Positions 6,518 through 14,047 of a stretch of DNA of 37,452 nucleotides are shown here, in pieces. The stretch is from assembly GCA_001788395.1 (NCBI GenBank), contig MGBT01000066.1, positions 1 to 37,452 on the forward strand. Reading direction: 5' to 3'. The notes under the pieces are model-generated. The model had not been told where the DNA came from. It did not search any database and worked only from the letters and a program-made list of their open reading frames with translations. Positions within the stretch are counted from its first letter, which is position 1, and each line of letters opens with the position of its first letter. This DNA comes from Candidatus Rokubacteria bacterium GWA2_70_23. Its GTDB lineage: Bacteria; Methylomirabilota; Methylomirabilia; Rokubacteriales; CSP1-6. A program made the position numbers and the translations under genes.

Positions 6518-8476
6518 ATGTTTGTCCCGAGAACCGACCCGACACTTCCGTCTCGGGCGTCGTCGTCTGACACACGGTCGCGCGAGGTCGACGCCGCCAT
6601 CGAGCGCGCCCAGCAGCATCTCCTCTCGACCCAGGCGCCGGACGGCCACTGGGTCGGCGAGCTGGAAGCCGACAGCACCATCACCAGCGAGTACCTCCTG
6701 TTCTGTCACCTGCTGGATCGGGTGGACCGGGAGCGCGAGCAAAAGATGGTGCATTACCTCCGCCGGCAGCAGCTGCCCGACGGCGGCTTCAGCCTCTACG
6801 AGGGCGGCCCCGCGGACCTCTCGGCCACCATCAAGGCGTATTTCGCCATGAAGGCGGCCGGGGTGGCGCCAGAGGATCCCGCCATGGCGGCGGCCCGGGC
6901 GCTCATCCGGGGCCGGGGCGGCCCTGTCGAGGCCAACGTCTTCACGAAGATCCTGCTCGCGCTCTTCGGCGAGTACGACTGGTCGGGCATCCCGGCCATG
7001 CCCGTGGAGATCATGCTCCTGCCCCGGTGGTCGTACTTCAACCTGCTCGAGGTCTCCTACTGGTCGCGCACCGTCATCGTGCCGCTCCTCGTCCTGATGG
7101 ACGTCAAGCCGGTGAAGCGCCTGGCGTTCAACCGTCACCTGGACGAGCTCTGGCCGGTTCCGCGGGAGCGCGCCAGCCTCCGCTTCCACCGGGTGCCCCG
7201 GCCCTTCTCGCCAAAGACCTTCCTGTGGAAGAACATTTTCATCGGCGTGGACGACTGCCTCAAGGGCTGGGAGCGGCTCGGTCCGCGGCCCTTCCGCGGA
7301 CGGGCCATCCAGTCGGCGCGCCAGTGGCTGGAGGAGCGGCTGGCCGTGCCCGGAGGGCTCGGCGGCATCTTCCCCGCCATGGTGAACGCCGTCCTGGCGC
7401 TGCGCTGTCTGGGCTACCCGGACGATCACCCGCTGATCCGCGGGCAGGTGAAGGAGATCGAGGCCCTCGGCGTCGAGGACGGCCAGTCGCTCCACTACCA
7501 GCCGTGCGTCTCCCCCGTGTGGGATACCTCCATCGCGGTCAATGCACTGATCGAGTCCGGGCTCCCCGCCGATGACCCCGCGCTCGTTCGCTCTGGCGAG
7601 TGGATGATCGACCATCAGGTGACCGTCCCGGGCGACTGGCAGGCCAAGCGGCCCCATGTCACCCCCGGGGGCTGGCCTTTCCAGTACCACAACGACTTCT
7701 ACCCGGATCTCGACGACTCGGCCATGGTCATGATGGCCCTCTGGAAGATCCAGGGGCTGGATCCGGAGCGGCGGCGGCGGGCGCTGACGCGGGGACTCGA
7801 GTGGTTCGTGGGGATGCAGGGGTCGGACGGAGGCTGGGGCTCTTTCGATGCCGACAACAACCGGCTCATCTTCAACAACATCCCCTTCGCCGACCACGGC
7901 GCCCTGCTGGATCCATCCACGGAGGACCTCACGGGGCGCGGGCTCGAGCTGCTCGGCACCCTCGGGTACCGGCCCGACACTCCAGCAGCCCGCCGCGCCC
8001 TGGACTTCGTGAGACGGACCCAGCGTGAGGACGGTCCGTGGTACGGGCGCTGGGGCGTGAACTACATCTACGGCACGTGGTCCGTGCTGCGCGGGCTCGG
8101 CGCCATCGGGGAGAGCAGCTCCCAGGAATACGTGCGGCGCGCGGCGACCTGGCTCGAGGCACGACAGAACGCCGACGGCGGCTGGGGCGAGACGCTGGCC
8201 TCTTACGAGGACCCCACGGTGGCCGGCTGCGGGGACTCCATCCCCAGCCAGACCGCATGGGCGCTCCTGGGCCTCTTCGCCGTCGGGCACACCCAGGGGC
8301 GCGCCGTCGAGAGGGGTATCGCCTTCCTCCTCGAGACGCAGCGGGGGGACGGGTCGTGGGAGGACCCGCTCTGGAACGGCACGGGCTTCCCGCGCGTGTT
8401 CTACCTGAAGTACCACCTCTACGCCCGGTACTTCCCACTCTGGGCGCTCGGGGTCTACCGGAATACCCGCGGATGA
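6518..8476 (+). CDS. shc: Squalene-hopene cyclase
   Basis: 652 aa, full length for class II triterpene cyclases. It folds and cyclises squalene to hopene and hopanol in the membrane. The protonating DxDD motif is DLDD at residues 397-400 (context YPDLDDSAM). Several QW repeats are visible: QQLPDGGFSLY, QGSDGGWGSF, QREDGPWYGRWGV, QNADGGWGE and QRGDGSWED. The conserved aromatic stretch GWPFQYHNDFYP precedes the DLDD. The start ATG gives a normal N-terminus. It overlaps mlaE by 4 bp, tying cyclisation to the lipid transport genes. It is divergent from the hpnH operon. Sequence is typical and intact, and identification is certain. Confidence 0.97.
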   Translation: MFVPRTDPTLPSRASSSDTRSREVDAAIERAQQHLLSTQAPDGHWVGELEADSTITSEYLLFCHLLDRVDREREQKMVHYLRRQQLPDGGFSLYEGGPADLSATIKAYFAMKAAGVAPEDPAMAAARALIRGRGGPVEANVFTKILLALFGEYDWSGIPAMPVEIMLLPRWSYFNLLEVSYWSRTVIVPLLVLMDVKPVKRLAFNRHLDELWPVPRERASLRFHRVPRPFSPKTFLWKNIFIGVDDCLKGWERLGPRPFRGRAIQSARQWLEERLAVPGGLGGIFPAMVNAVLALRCLGYPDDHPLIRGQVKEIEALGVEDGQSLHYQPCVSPVWDTSIAVNALIESGLPADDPALVRSGEWMIDHQVTVPGDWQAKRPHVTPGGWPFQYHNDFYPDLDDSAMVMMALWKIQGLDPERRRRALTRGLEWFVGMQGSDGGWGSFDADNNRLIFNNIPFADHGALLDPSTEDLTGRGLELLGTLGYRPDTPAARRALDFVRRTQREDGPWYGRWGVNYIYGTWSVLRGLGAIGESSSQEYVRRAATWLEARQNADGGWGETLASYEDPTVAGCGDSIPSQTAWALLGLFAVGHTQGRAVERGIAFLLETQRGDGSWEDPLWNGTGFPRVFYLKYHLYARYFPLWALGVYRNTRG

Positions 8477-9279
8477 GCGAGCCCGCCGCCCCCGCGCCCC
8501 AGGCCCTCCCGGTTCGTCTCGTGGGCACGGTGGGGGCCGTCACGCTCGACGTGATGGCCGCGCTGGGACGCTTCGGCGCCTTCCTCGGTGACGCCGTCGC
8601 CCACCTGTTCATCCCGCCGTTCAAGCTGCGCCAGCTGCTGGACCGGATCCACTTCATCGGCTTCCGCTCCCTCACCATCGTGATCCTCACCGGCGCCTTC
8701 ACGGGCATGGTGCTGGGCCTCCAGGTCTTCCTGACCCTGTCGCGCTTCGGCTCGGAGGCGTTCCTCGGTCCGGCCGTGGCGCTGACCCTGATCCGCGAGC
8801 TGGGCCCCGTGCTCTGCGCCCTCATCGTCACCGGGCGGGCAGGCTCCGCGCTGACGGCGGAGATCGGCATCATGCGCATCTCGGAGCAAATCGACGCGCT
8901 GACGGTGATGGCGCTGAACCCGACCCGCTACCTCGTGGTGCCGCCCATCGTGGCGGGGCTCCTCACCTTCCCGCTGATGACCGCCCTCTTCGACGTGGTG
9001 GGGATCTTCGGCGGGTACCTGGTGAGCGTGGAACTCCTGGGCCTCTCGTCCGGCACGTACTTCGGCGAGATGCAGAACTTCGTGGACATGACCGACATCA
9101 TGACCGGCTTCTGGAAGGCGCTCTCCTTCGGCGTGATCGTCAGCTGGGTCTGCACCTACAAGGGCTTCCACTGCGGGCACGGGGCCGAGGGCGTCGCGCG
9201 GGCCACCACCCAGGCCGTCGTGCTGTCGTCGGTTTTGATCCTGGTCTGGGACTACTTCCTGGGGTCGGTGCTCCCGTGA
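8473..9279 (+). CDS. mlaE: MlaE-type ABC lipid transporter permease
   Basis: 268 aa inner-membrane permease of the MlaE/YrbE family, the membrane part of an MCE lipid ABC transporter that moves phospholipids, and here perhaps hopanoids, between membranes. Visible hallmarks are TGAFTGMVLGLQ, a long hydrophobic segment, then LIRELGPVLCALIVTGRAGSA and the E-IG-M-E-DAL element (EIGIMRISEQIDAL). Five to six membrane segments are apparent. The ATG overlaps the shc stop (ATGA), and the stop overlaps the mlaF GTG start (GTGA). In most Mla operons the ATPase comes first; here the permease leads, behind the hopene cyclase. Confidence 0.95.
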   Translation: MSEPAAPAPQALPVRLVGTVGAVTLDVMAALGRFGAFLGDAVAHLFIPPFKLRQLLDRIHFIGFRSLTIVILTGAFTGMVLGLQVFLTLSRFGSEAFLGPAVALTLIRELGPVLCALIVTGRAGSALTAEIGIMRISEQIDALTVMALNPTRYLVVPPIVAGLLTFPLMTALFDVVGIFGGYLVSVELLGLSSGTYFGEMQNFVDMTDIMTGFWKALSFGVIVSWVCTYKGFHCGHGAEGVARATTQAVVLSSVLILVWDYFLGSVLP

Positions 9280-10022
9280 TCCGCGTCGAGGATCTGCACC
9301 GGGCGTTCGGCGGCCAGCGGGTGCTCCGGGGGCTCACCCTGCAGGTGGCCCCGGGCGAGATCATGGTCGTCATCGGGCGGAGCGGCGGCGGCAAGTCGGT
9401 GCTGCTCAAGCACCTCCTCGGGCTGCTCCGGCCGGATTCGGGCCGCGTGGTGGTGAACGGCACGGACATCACGCACCTGCGGGGACCTGCGCTGGACCGC
9501 ATCCGCGAGCGCTACGGCGTCGTCTTCCAGGGCGGCGCACTCTTCGACTCCATGTCGGTCTTCGACAACGTCGCCTTCCCGCTCCGCGAAAAGACGCGCC
9601 TCCGCTCCCGCGAGATCACGGGGCGCGTGGAGGAGAAGCTCGACCAGGTGGGCCTCGCGGGCATGGGACACAAGAACCCGGCGGAGATCTCCGGAGGCAT
9701 GCGCAAGCGCGTGGCCATCGCACGGGCACTGGTCACCGAGCCCGAGGTGGTGTTCTTCGACGAACCGACGACCGGGCTCGACCCGATCCTGGTCAACACG
9801 ATCCACCACCTGATCCTCGGGATGCACCGCAAGTTCCGCTTCACGGCGGTGATGGTGAGCCACGAGATCCCGGAGATCTTCGGCATCGCCGATCGTGTCG
9901 CCATGCTCCACGACGGGGTGATCGTGGAGCAAGGGACGCCGGACGTCATCCAGGGGTCCGCGAACCCGATCGTGCAGCAGTTCGTCCGCGGGGACGTCGA
10001 GGGCGCCCTCCGGCCCGCGTGA
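9276..10022 (+). CDS. mlaF: MlaF-type ABC transporter ATPase
   Basis: 248 aa cytoplasmic ATPase that powers the MCE lipid transporter. Walker A is GRSGGGKS (residues 34-41), the signature motif is ISGGM, and Walker B with the following D-loop is VVFFDEPTTGLD. The switch His is in MVSHEIPE. The start is the GTG overlapping the mlaE stop by 4 bp. The C-terminus ends 14 bp before a tandem pair of 69-bp repeats that separates it from mlaD by about 410 bp, an unusual split for this operon. No cytoplasmic STAS partner (MlaB) is seen. Confidence 0.95.
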   Translation: MIRVEDLHRAFGGQRVLRGLTLQVAPGEIMVVIGRSGGGKSVLLKHLLGLLRPDSGRVVVNGTDITHLRGPALDRIRERYGVVFQGGALFDSMSVFDNVAFPLREKTRLRSREITGRVEEKLDQVGLAGMGHKNPAEISGGMRKRVAIARALVTEPEVVFFDEPTTGLDPILVNTIHHLILGMHRKFRFTAVMVSHEIPEIFGIADRVAMLHDGVIVEQGTPDVIQGSANPIVQQFVRGDVEGALRPA

Positions 10023-10036
10023 CGGCCCCGAGAACA

Positions 10037-10105
10037 CCGATGAGCCCCATGAGGGCGAAGAGGCCAAGCCGCCGCGTGAGGTCATTCACGTTCAGGCGAG
10101 ACAAA
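10037..10105 (+). repeat. 69-bp interspersed repeat, copy 3
   Basis: Plus-strand copy, from CCGATGAGC to GACAAA, followed without a gap by an identical copy 4. It encodes no gene in common with the flanking ones. Both strands are open, reading MSPMRAKRPSRRVRSFTFRR on plus. Confidence 0.9.
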
Positions 10106-10174
10106 CCGATGAGCCCCATGAGGGCGAAGAGGCCAAGCCGCCGCGTGAGGTCATTCACGTTCAGGCGAGACAAA
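10106..10174 (+). repeat. 69-bp interspersed repeat, copy 4
   Basis: Identical to copy 3 and directly abutting it, so a recent tandem duplication. It continues into AAGGAG, as copy 5 also does on its own strand, suggesting that the consensus may run a few bases past GACAAA in some copies. Confidence 0.9.
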
Positions 10175-10231
10175 AGGAGAAGGCGGCGTGCACACACGGA
10201 CTGAAGTGTCGAGCGTGAGCTCGGGGGCCCG

Positions 10232-10420
10232 CTCCGGGTGGCGGCGGCTGACATCGCGAGAGGGAACGCACGGAGGCGGAACTTCCGGCGGGGGCGGGCG
10301 GGCGACAGCCCGGGTGCCCGCCTCCGGGTGGCAGCGGCTGACATCGCGAGAGGGAACACACGGAGGCGGAACTTCCGGCGGGGGCGGGCGAGCGACAGCC
10401 CGGGTGCCCGCCCCGGGTGA
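10232..10420 (+). repeat. 90-bp direct tandem repeat upstream of mlaD
   Basis: Unit 1 (10232-10321) and unit 2 (10322-10411) begin CTCCGGGTGGC and differ at only a few bases. A short third start (CCCGGGTG) follows. The 90-bp period is a multiple of three. A GTG at 10188 with a GGAG 8 bp upstream opens an 82-codon frame through both units that ends overlapping the mlaD ATG. The translation is Gly/Ser/Arg-rich and low-complexity, so it may be only a leader or not translated. Confidence 0.8.
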
Positions 10421-10432
10421 AGGACACCTGGC

Positions 10433-10873
10433 ATGAGACGGTCCACGCTCGAGCTATCCGTGGGAGTGTTCGTGCTGATCGGCATCTTGGCACTGGGGTG
10501 GCTTTCCATTAAACTCGGCAGGGTCGATTTGTTCGGAGGCCACGGCTACACGATCACGGCTGACTTCCCCTCCGTCGGCGGGCTGAAGGCCGGCTCCACC
10601 GTCGAGATCGCGGGCGTCGAGGTGGGCCGGGTGGATGCGATCACGCTGTCGGATTACCAGGCCCGGGTGCTCATGAGCATCCGCCAGGGCATCCGGCTCC
10701 AGGAAGATTCGATCGCCTCGATCAAGACCAAGGGCCTGATCGGTGAGAAGTACATCCGCATCAACCCGGGGGGCTCCGAGAAGATCATCGCGCCCAACGG
10801 GCGCATCACCGAGGTGGAGCCTCCGGTGGACTTCGAGGAGCTCCTGTCCAAGTACATCTTCGGAAAGGTGTGA
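10433..10873 (+). CDS. mlaD: MlaD-type MCE-domain lipid-binding protein
   Basis: 146 aa, one N-terminal membrane anchor (VGVFVLIGILALGWLSIKL, about residues 10-28) then a single MCE domain (FPSVGGLKAGSTVEIAGVEV, IKTKGLIGEKYIRI). In MlaFEDB complexes a hexamer of this protein forms the periplasmic channel for lipids above the permease. Length is near that of compact MlaD proteins. The start ATG has AGGA about 10 bp upstream. It is separated from mlaF by 410 bp of repeats but keeps strand and order. Its stop overlaps an upstream GTG of the TolC-like gene. Confidence 0.93.
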   Translation: MRRSTLELSVGVFVLIGILALGWLSIKLGRVDLFGGHGYTITADFPSVGGLKAGSTVEIAGVEVGRVDAITLSDYQARVLMSIRQGIRLQEDSIASIKTKGLIGEKYIRINPGGSEKIIAPNGRITEVEPPVDFEELLSKYIFGKV

Positions 10874-10899
10874 GCACCGGTGAGAGGAAGACGCGCCGC

Positions 10900-12351
10900 A
10901 TGAACCGCCGCCGTGGCGCAAGCCCCGTCCGGGTTGGGCTCTGCGCCCTGAGTCTCGTGCTCGCCAGCGCGGGCGGGGCCGCGGCCCAGACGCCGCAGGG
11001 CAGCACGGTCGTGCTCTCCGTCCGCGACGCCGTGAAGGCCGCTCTCACCCGGAGCCCGGAGGTCAAGGGCGCGGCCCTCGACGTCGAGGCGTTCCTGGCG
11101 AAGAAGCAGCAGGCAGACGGGGCCCGCTGGCCTCAGCTCACGGCGCTGGGCGTGGTCGGGCCCTCCGCCGAGGCCGAGCGCCTGGACGGCTCCGGGCTCT
11201 CGACTCCGCTGCGCTCGATCAATGCCCGGGAGGGCACGGTCAACGGCGCCTTCGGCCGGCTGGATCTCCTCCTGGTCCAGCCCATCTACACCTTCGGGCT
11301 CATCGACAACCTCCGGGCCGCGGCCGAGCACGGCGTACGGGCCCAGAAGGCCGGTCGGGACAAGACGGCCTCGGAGGTCGGCCTCAGGGTGCGGGAGGCC
11401 TACACGGGGCTCCTGCTCTTCAAGGAGCTGGGCTCGCTCCTGGGCGACTTCCACGAGCAGCTCATCAAGGCCGGCGAGCGCCTCGATCTCCTGCAGGAGG
11501 GGGGCTTCGCCGCCGAGCAGGATCTCTTCAAGCTGCGCGCCTTCCAGGGAGAGCTGGAGAAGAACATCAACGTGGCCGCTCGCGGGCACAGCATTGCCGC
11601 CGAGGCGCTCCGCGTCTGGACGGGACGTCCGCCCGGCGTCATGATCGAGCCGAGCGAGAGCCGGCTCGCGGCGGACCTGGAGCCCCTGGCGCCGCTCGAG
11701 AGCTTCGTCGAGGACGCCCGCGCGAAGCGCCCCGAGTTCACCCAGCTGGCGGAGGGGCTCCGCGCCAGGCGGGCGCTCGTGGAGGCCGCGCGCGCCCGAG
11801 CCTGGCCCATGGTGTTCTTCGGTATCCAGGGCTCGGTGGCCCAGGCGACGAACCGGGACCGGGTGCTCAACGACGCCTACATCTCCGATCCGCTCCAGCA
11901 CGCCTACATCGGCCCGGTGCTCGGACTCAAGTATGACCTGGACTTCGGCGTGTCCGCGGGACGCGTCCGCGAGGCCGAGGCGGAGGTGGGCAAGCTCGAG
12001 GCCCTCCGCATGCAGGCCGTCGACGGTATCCCGCTGCAGGTGGCGAAGGCCTACGGCGAGGTGCGGGAGGCGGCGCAGAACGTCGGCGCGCTGGACCGGG
12101 CCCACGTCAATGCCAAGCAGTGGGTCGTCTCGGCGAGTGCCAACTTCGACCTGGGCATCGGCGATACCAAGGACCTGGCGGACGCGGTGCTGGCGCTGGC
12201 CAAAACCCGCGCCGAGTACCTCCAGGCCGTGTTCAACTACCGCGTAGGGCTGGCTCGACTGGACAACGCCGCGGGTCGCGATCTGGAGGAGCTCCGCGCG
12301 CTCATGGCTGAAGCCTATCCATCACTGACGACAGCGGAGGTCTCTCGATGA
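10900..12351 (+). CDS. TolC-family outer-membrane efflux protein
   Basis: 483 aa with a cleavable signal peptide (VGLCALSLVLASAGGAAAQ). It has the TolC pattern of two similar halves rich in long amphipathic helices (VSVRDAVKAAL-type opening, LLVQPIYTFG, and a second half with LKYDLDFGVSAGRVREAEAE). Such trimers form an outer-membrane barrel plus periplasmic tunnel. The ATG at 10900 was preferred over the GTG at 10870 because GAGAGGAAG lies about 10 bp upstream and it gives a normal signal peptide. It sits between mlaD and mlaC, so it may be the outer-membrane partner of this MCE system in place of MlaA, which is not seen here. That role is an inference. Confidence 0.85.
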   Translation: MNRRRGASPVRVGLCALSLVLASAGGAAAQTPQGSTVVLSVRDAVKAALTRSPEVKGAALDVEAFLAKKQQADGARWPQLTALGVVGPSAEAERLDGSGLSTPLRSINAREGTVNGAFGRLDLLLVQPIYTFGLIDNLRAAAEHGVRAQKAGRDKTASEVGLRVREAYTGLLLFKELGSLLGDFHEQLIKAGERLDLLQEGGFAAEQDLFKLRAFQGELEKNINVAARGHSIAAEALRVWTGRPPGVMIEPSESRLAADLEPLAPLESFVEDARAKRPEFTQLAEGLRARRALVEAARARAWPMVFFGIQGSVAQATNRDRVLNDAYISDPLQHAYIGPVLGLKYDLDFGVSAGRVREAEAEVGKLEALRMQAVDGIPLQVAKAYGEVREAAQNVGALDRAHVNAKQWVVSASANFDLGIGDTKDLADAVLALAKTRAEYLQAVFNYRVGLARLDNAAGRDLEELRALMAEAYPSLTTAEVSR

Positions 12352-12998
12352 TGCGTTCTCGCGTGGTGGGCATGGGACTCGCGTGGCTCCTCCTCATGGC
12401 CGCGGCAGGCGGCGCCTGGGCGGGAGCGCCCACGGATCAGCTCCGGGGCGCCATCGACCGCGTGATCAAGGCGCTGGACAACCCGGCCCTGAAGGGCGAC
12501 AGCAAGGTCGGCGAGCGCCGGACCGCCGTCCGGAAGATCGCCAACGACATCTTCGACTTCGGGGAGATCGCCCGGCGCTCGCTCGGGCGGCACTGGCAGG
12601 GACGCACGGACAAGGAGCGGGAGGAGTTCATCTCCCTCTTCGGCGATCTCCTGGAGCGCTCCTACATCTCCAAGATCGAGCTGTACGGCGGCGAGAAGAT
12701 CCTCTACACGAACGAGCGGATGGACGCGGAGGTGGCGGTGGTGAGCACCAAGGTCATCACCAAGAACGGCACCGAGGTGCCGATCGACTACCGCCTGCTC
12801 CGCCGGGGAGATCGCTGGCTCGTCTACGACATCAGCATCGAGGGCGTCAGCCTCGTCTCGAACTACCGCACCCAGTTCAACAAGATCATCCAGACCACCT
12901 CGTACGGCGAGCTCGTCAAGAAGATGCGGGCCAAGCAGGACGAGGTCTCCTTCGAGGACGAGGCCCAGAAGAAGGGCAAGACGTCGAAGACGCAGTAG
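12348..12998 (+). CDS. mlaC: MlaC/Ttg2D-type periplasmic lipid-binding protein
   Basis: 216 aa soluble periplasmic shuttle of the Mla system. The N-terminal signal peptide (MGLAWLLLMAAAGGAWA) is followed by the MlaC/tol_org_solv domain: FDFGEIARRSLGRHW, then FISLFGDLLERSYISKIE, and the C-terminal YDISIEGVSLVSNYRTQF motif, which is characteristic. The ATG overlaps the stop of the TolC-like gene and has GGAGG 8 bp upstream. It ferries lipid between the inner-membrane MlaFED complex and an outer-membrane site. The C-terminal 25 residues are lysine-rich and probably disordered. The operon likely ends here. Confidence 0.93.
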   Translation: MMRSRVVGMGLAWLLLMAAAGGAWAGAPTDQLRGAIDRVIKALDNPALKGDSKVGERRTAVRKIANDIFDFGEIARRSLGRHWQGRTDKEREEFISLFGDLLERSYISKIELYGGEKILYTNERMDAEVAVVSTKVITKNGTEVPIDYRLLRRGDRWLVYDISIEGVSLVSNYRTQFNKIIQTTSYGELVKKMRAKQDEVSFEDEAQKKGKTSKTQ

Positions 12999-13305
12999 CC
13001 CGACGGAGTCTCCATGACCACGACCGCGTGCTGCCCGTCCCTCCTGCTCCGCCGAGGCCCCGGGGCCAGGGGGAGGGCGACGGCGTGACCGCCAACGGCT
13101 ACATTCGGCAGGGCCCCTCCTTTTGTCTCGCCTGAACGTGAAGGCCCTCACGCGGCGGCTTGGCCTCTTCGCCCTCACGGGGCTCATCGGTCGTGCTCGC
13201 CACGGTCACGGTCGGGGACCGGCCGGCGCCGCGGATCCCCTATCCGCCCGGGGACGGCCGCGACCGCTTCCGGCGCTCCCTCGGCAGCGCCGGGACGGAG
13301 CGCCC
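12999..13305. other. Intergenic region between mlaC and the nucleotidyltransferase
   Basis: About 300 bp. It contains repeat copy 5 (13122-13190). Immediately after the repeat a GTG-started frame of 38 codons (13193-13309) runs to a stop overlapping the next gene's GTG. Its product (starting VLATVTVGDRPAPRIPYPP) is proline- and arginine-rich and unrecognised. It could be a small coupled leader ORF or the tail of a gene cut by the repeat. No clear terminator or promoter was found. Confidence 0.5.
13122..13190 (-). repeat. 69-bp interspersed repeat, copy 5
   Basis: Minus-strand orientation, 69 bp with no indel, differing from copies 3 and 4 at only a few positions (for example GGCCTT in place of GTCATT). 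Unlike the other copies its 3' end does not point to the start of a gene on its own strand. It runs back toward the 3' end of mlaC. Confidence 0.88.
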
Positions 13306-14046
13306 GTGAAGGCCATCATCCTGGCCGCCGGCGTCGCCCGCCGCCTGGCCCCGCTCACCGACTACACCCACAAGTGCCTGATCCCCATCGGCGGGCACTC
13401 GCTCCTCGACCGGATGGTGTCCTCCCTGGCGGACAACGGCGTCGCGGAGACCGTCATCGTCGTCGGCCACTGCCAGGACCAGATCCGCGCGGCCGCGGGT
13501 GACTGCCGCGGTGCCATGCGCATCCGCTACGTGGACAACCCCGAGTACCAGAAGGGCTCCATCCTGTCCCTCTGGCGGGCGCGTGACATCCTGACCCAGG
13601 GCACGACCATCGTGATGGACGGCGACGTGCTGTTCCCCACGGAGTTCCTGTCCCGTCTCATCGCCTCGCCGCACGCGAGCGCGCTGCTCCTCGACCAGAG
13701 CTTCACGGACACGGGCGAGGAGGTGAAGCTCTACGGCGTTGGCGACCGCGTCATCGCCCTCGGCAAGAAGTTCGTGCCTCAGCAGTGGGACGTCATCGGC
13801 GAGGGCATCGGGTTCTTCAAGTGCAGCCCCGCGCACGCTCCCGAGTACATCCGGCTGCTGGCCGAGTCGATCGAGCAGACCGGCGGCGTGAACGAGTACG
13901 AGGACGCGCTCCACCATCTCCTGGGCGTCGTGGAGGTCGGCTGGGTGGACGTCACGGGCCTGCCCTGGACCGAGGTCGACTTCGTCGAGGACCTGCGGCG
14001 CGCCGAGAGCCAGGTGCTCCCGAGGATCGAGCGCCTCGGGCACTGA
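13306..14046 (+). CDS. Nucleotidyltransferase, candidate inositol-1-phosphate cytidylyltransferase
   Basis: 246 aa NTP-transferase with the GT-A-like fold. Motifs are LAAGVARRLAPLT (nucleotide loop), the KCLIPIGG lysine (K23) and metal-binding DGD at 105-107. The end of the domain carries PWTEVDFVED, as in LicC-like cytidylyltransferases. The start is the GTG at 13306. The longer frame upstream only reads through the 69-bp repeat. One bp separates it from a CDP-alcohol phosphotransferase gene whose own N-terminal domain resembles a dead copy of this fold. In the bifunctional di-myo-inositol-phosphate enzymes these two activities are fused. With inositol-1-phosphate synthase downstream, CTP:inositol-1-phosphate activation is the best guess. 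A sugar- or polyol-phosphate substrate remains possible. Confidence 0.85.
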   Translation: MKAIILAAGVARRLAPLTDYTHKCLIPIGGHSLLDRMVSSLADNGVAETVIVVGHCQDQIRAAAGDCRGAMRIRYVDNPEYQKGSILSLWRARDILTQGTTIVMDGDVLFPTEFLSRLIASPHASALLLDQSFTDTGEEVKLYGVGDRVIALGKKFVPQQWDVIGEGIGFFKCSPAHAPEYIRLLAESIEQTGGVNEYEDALHHLLGVVEVGWVDVTGLPWTEVDFVEDLRRAESQVLPRIERLGH

Positions 14047-14047
14047 C

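Noticed and set aside
10037-10420. Repeats before mlaD as a CRISPR array
   Set aside because: The repeats abut each other with no spacers, and no cas genes are present.
10188-10436. 82-codon GTG frame with a good ribosome-binding site upstream of mlaD
   Set aside because: The product is a Gly/Ser/Arg-rich tandem repeat without homology features. It is reported as a repeat with a possible leader, not as a gene.
13014-13088. 24-codon plus-strand frame after mlaC (MTTTACCPSLLL...)
   Set aside because: Low-complexity and short, with only a weak ribosome-binding site. No support beyond being open.
12315-13187. 290-codon minus-strand open frame that begins inside repeat copy 5 and runs antisense to mlaC
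   Set aside because: mlaC on the other strand is clearly real, and this frame has no recognisable domain.
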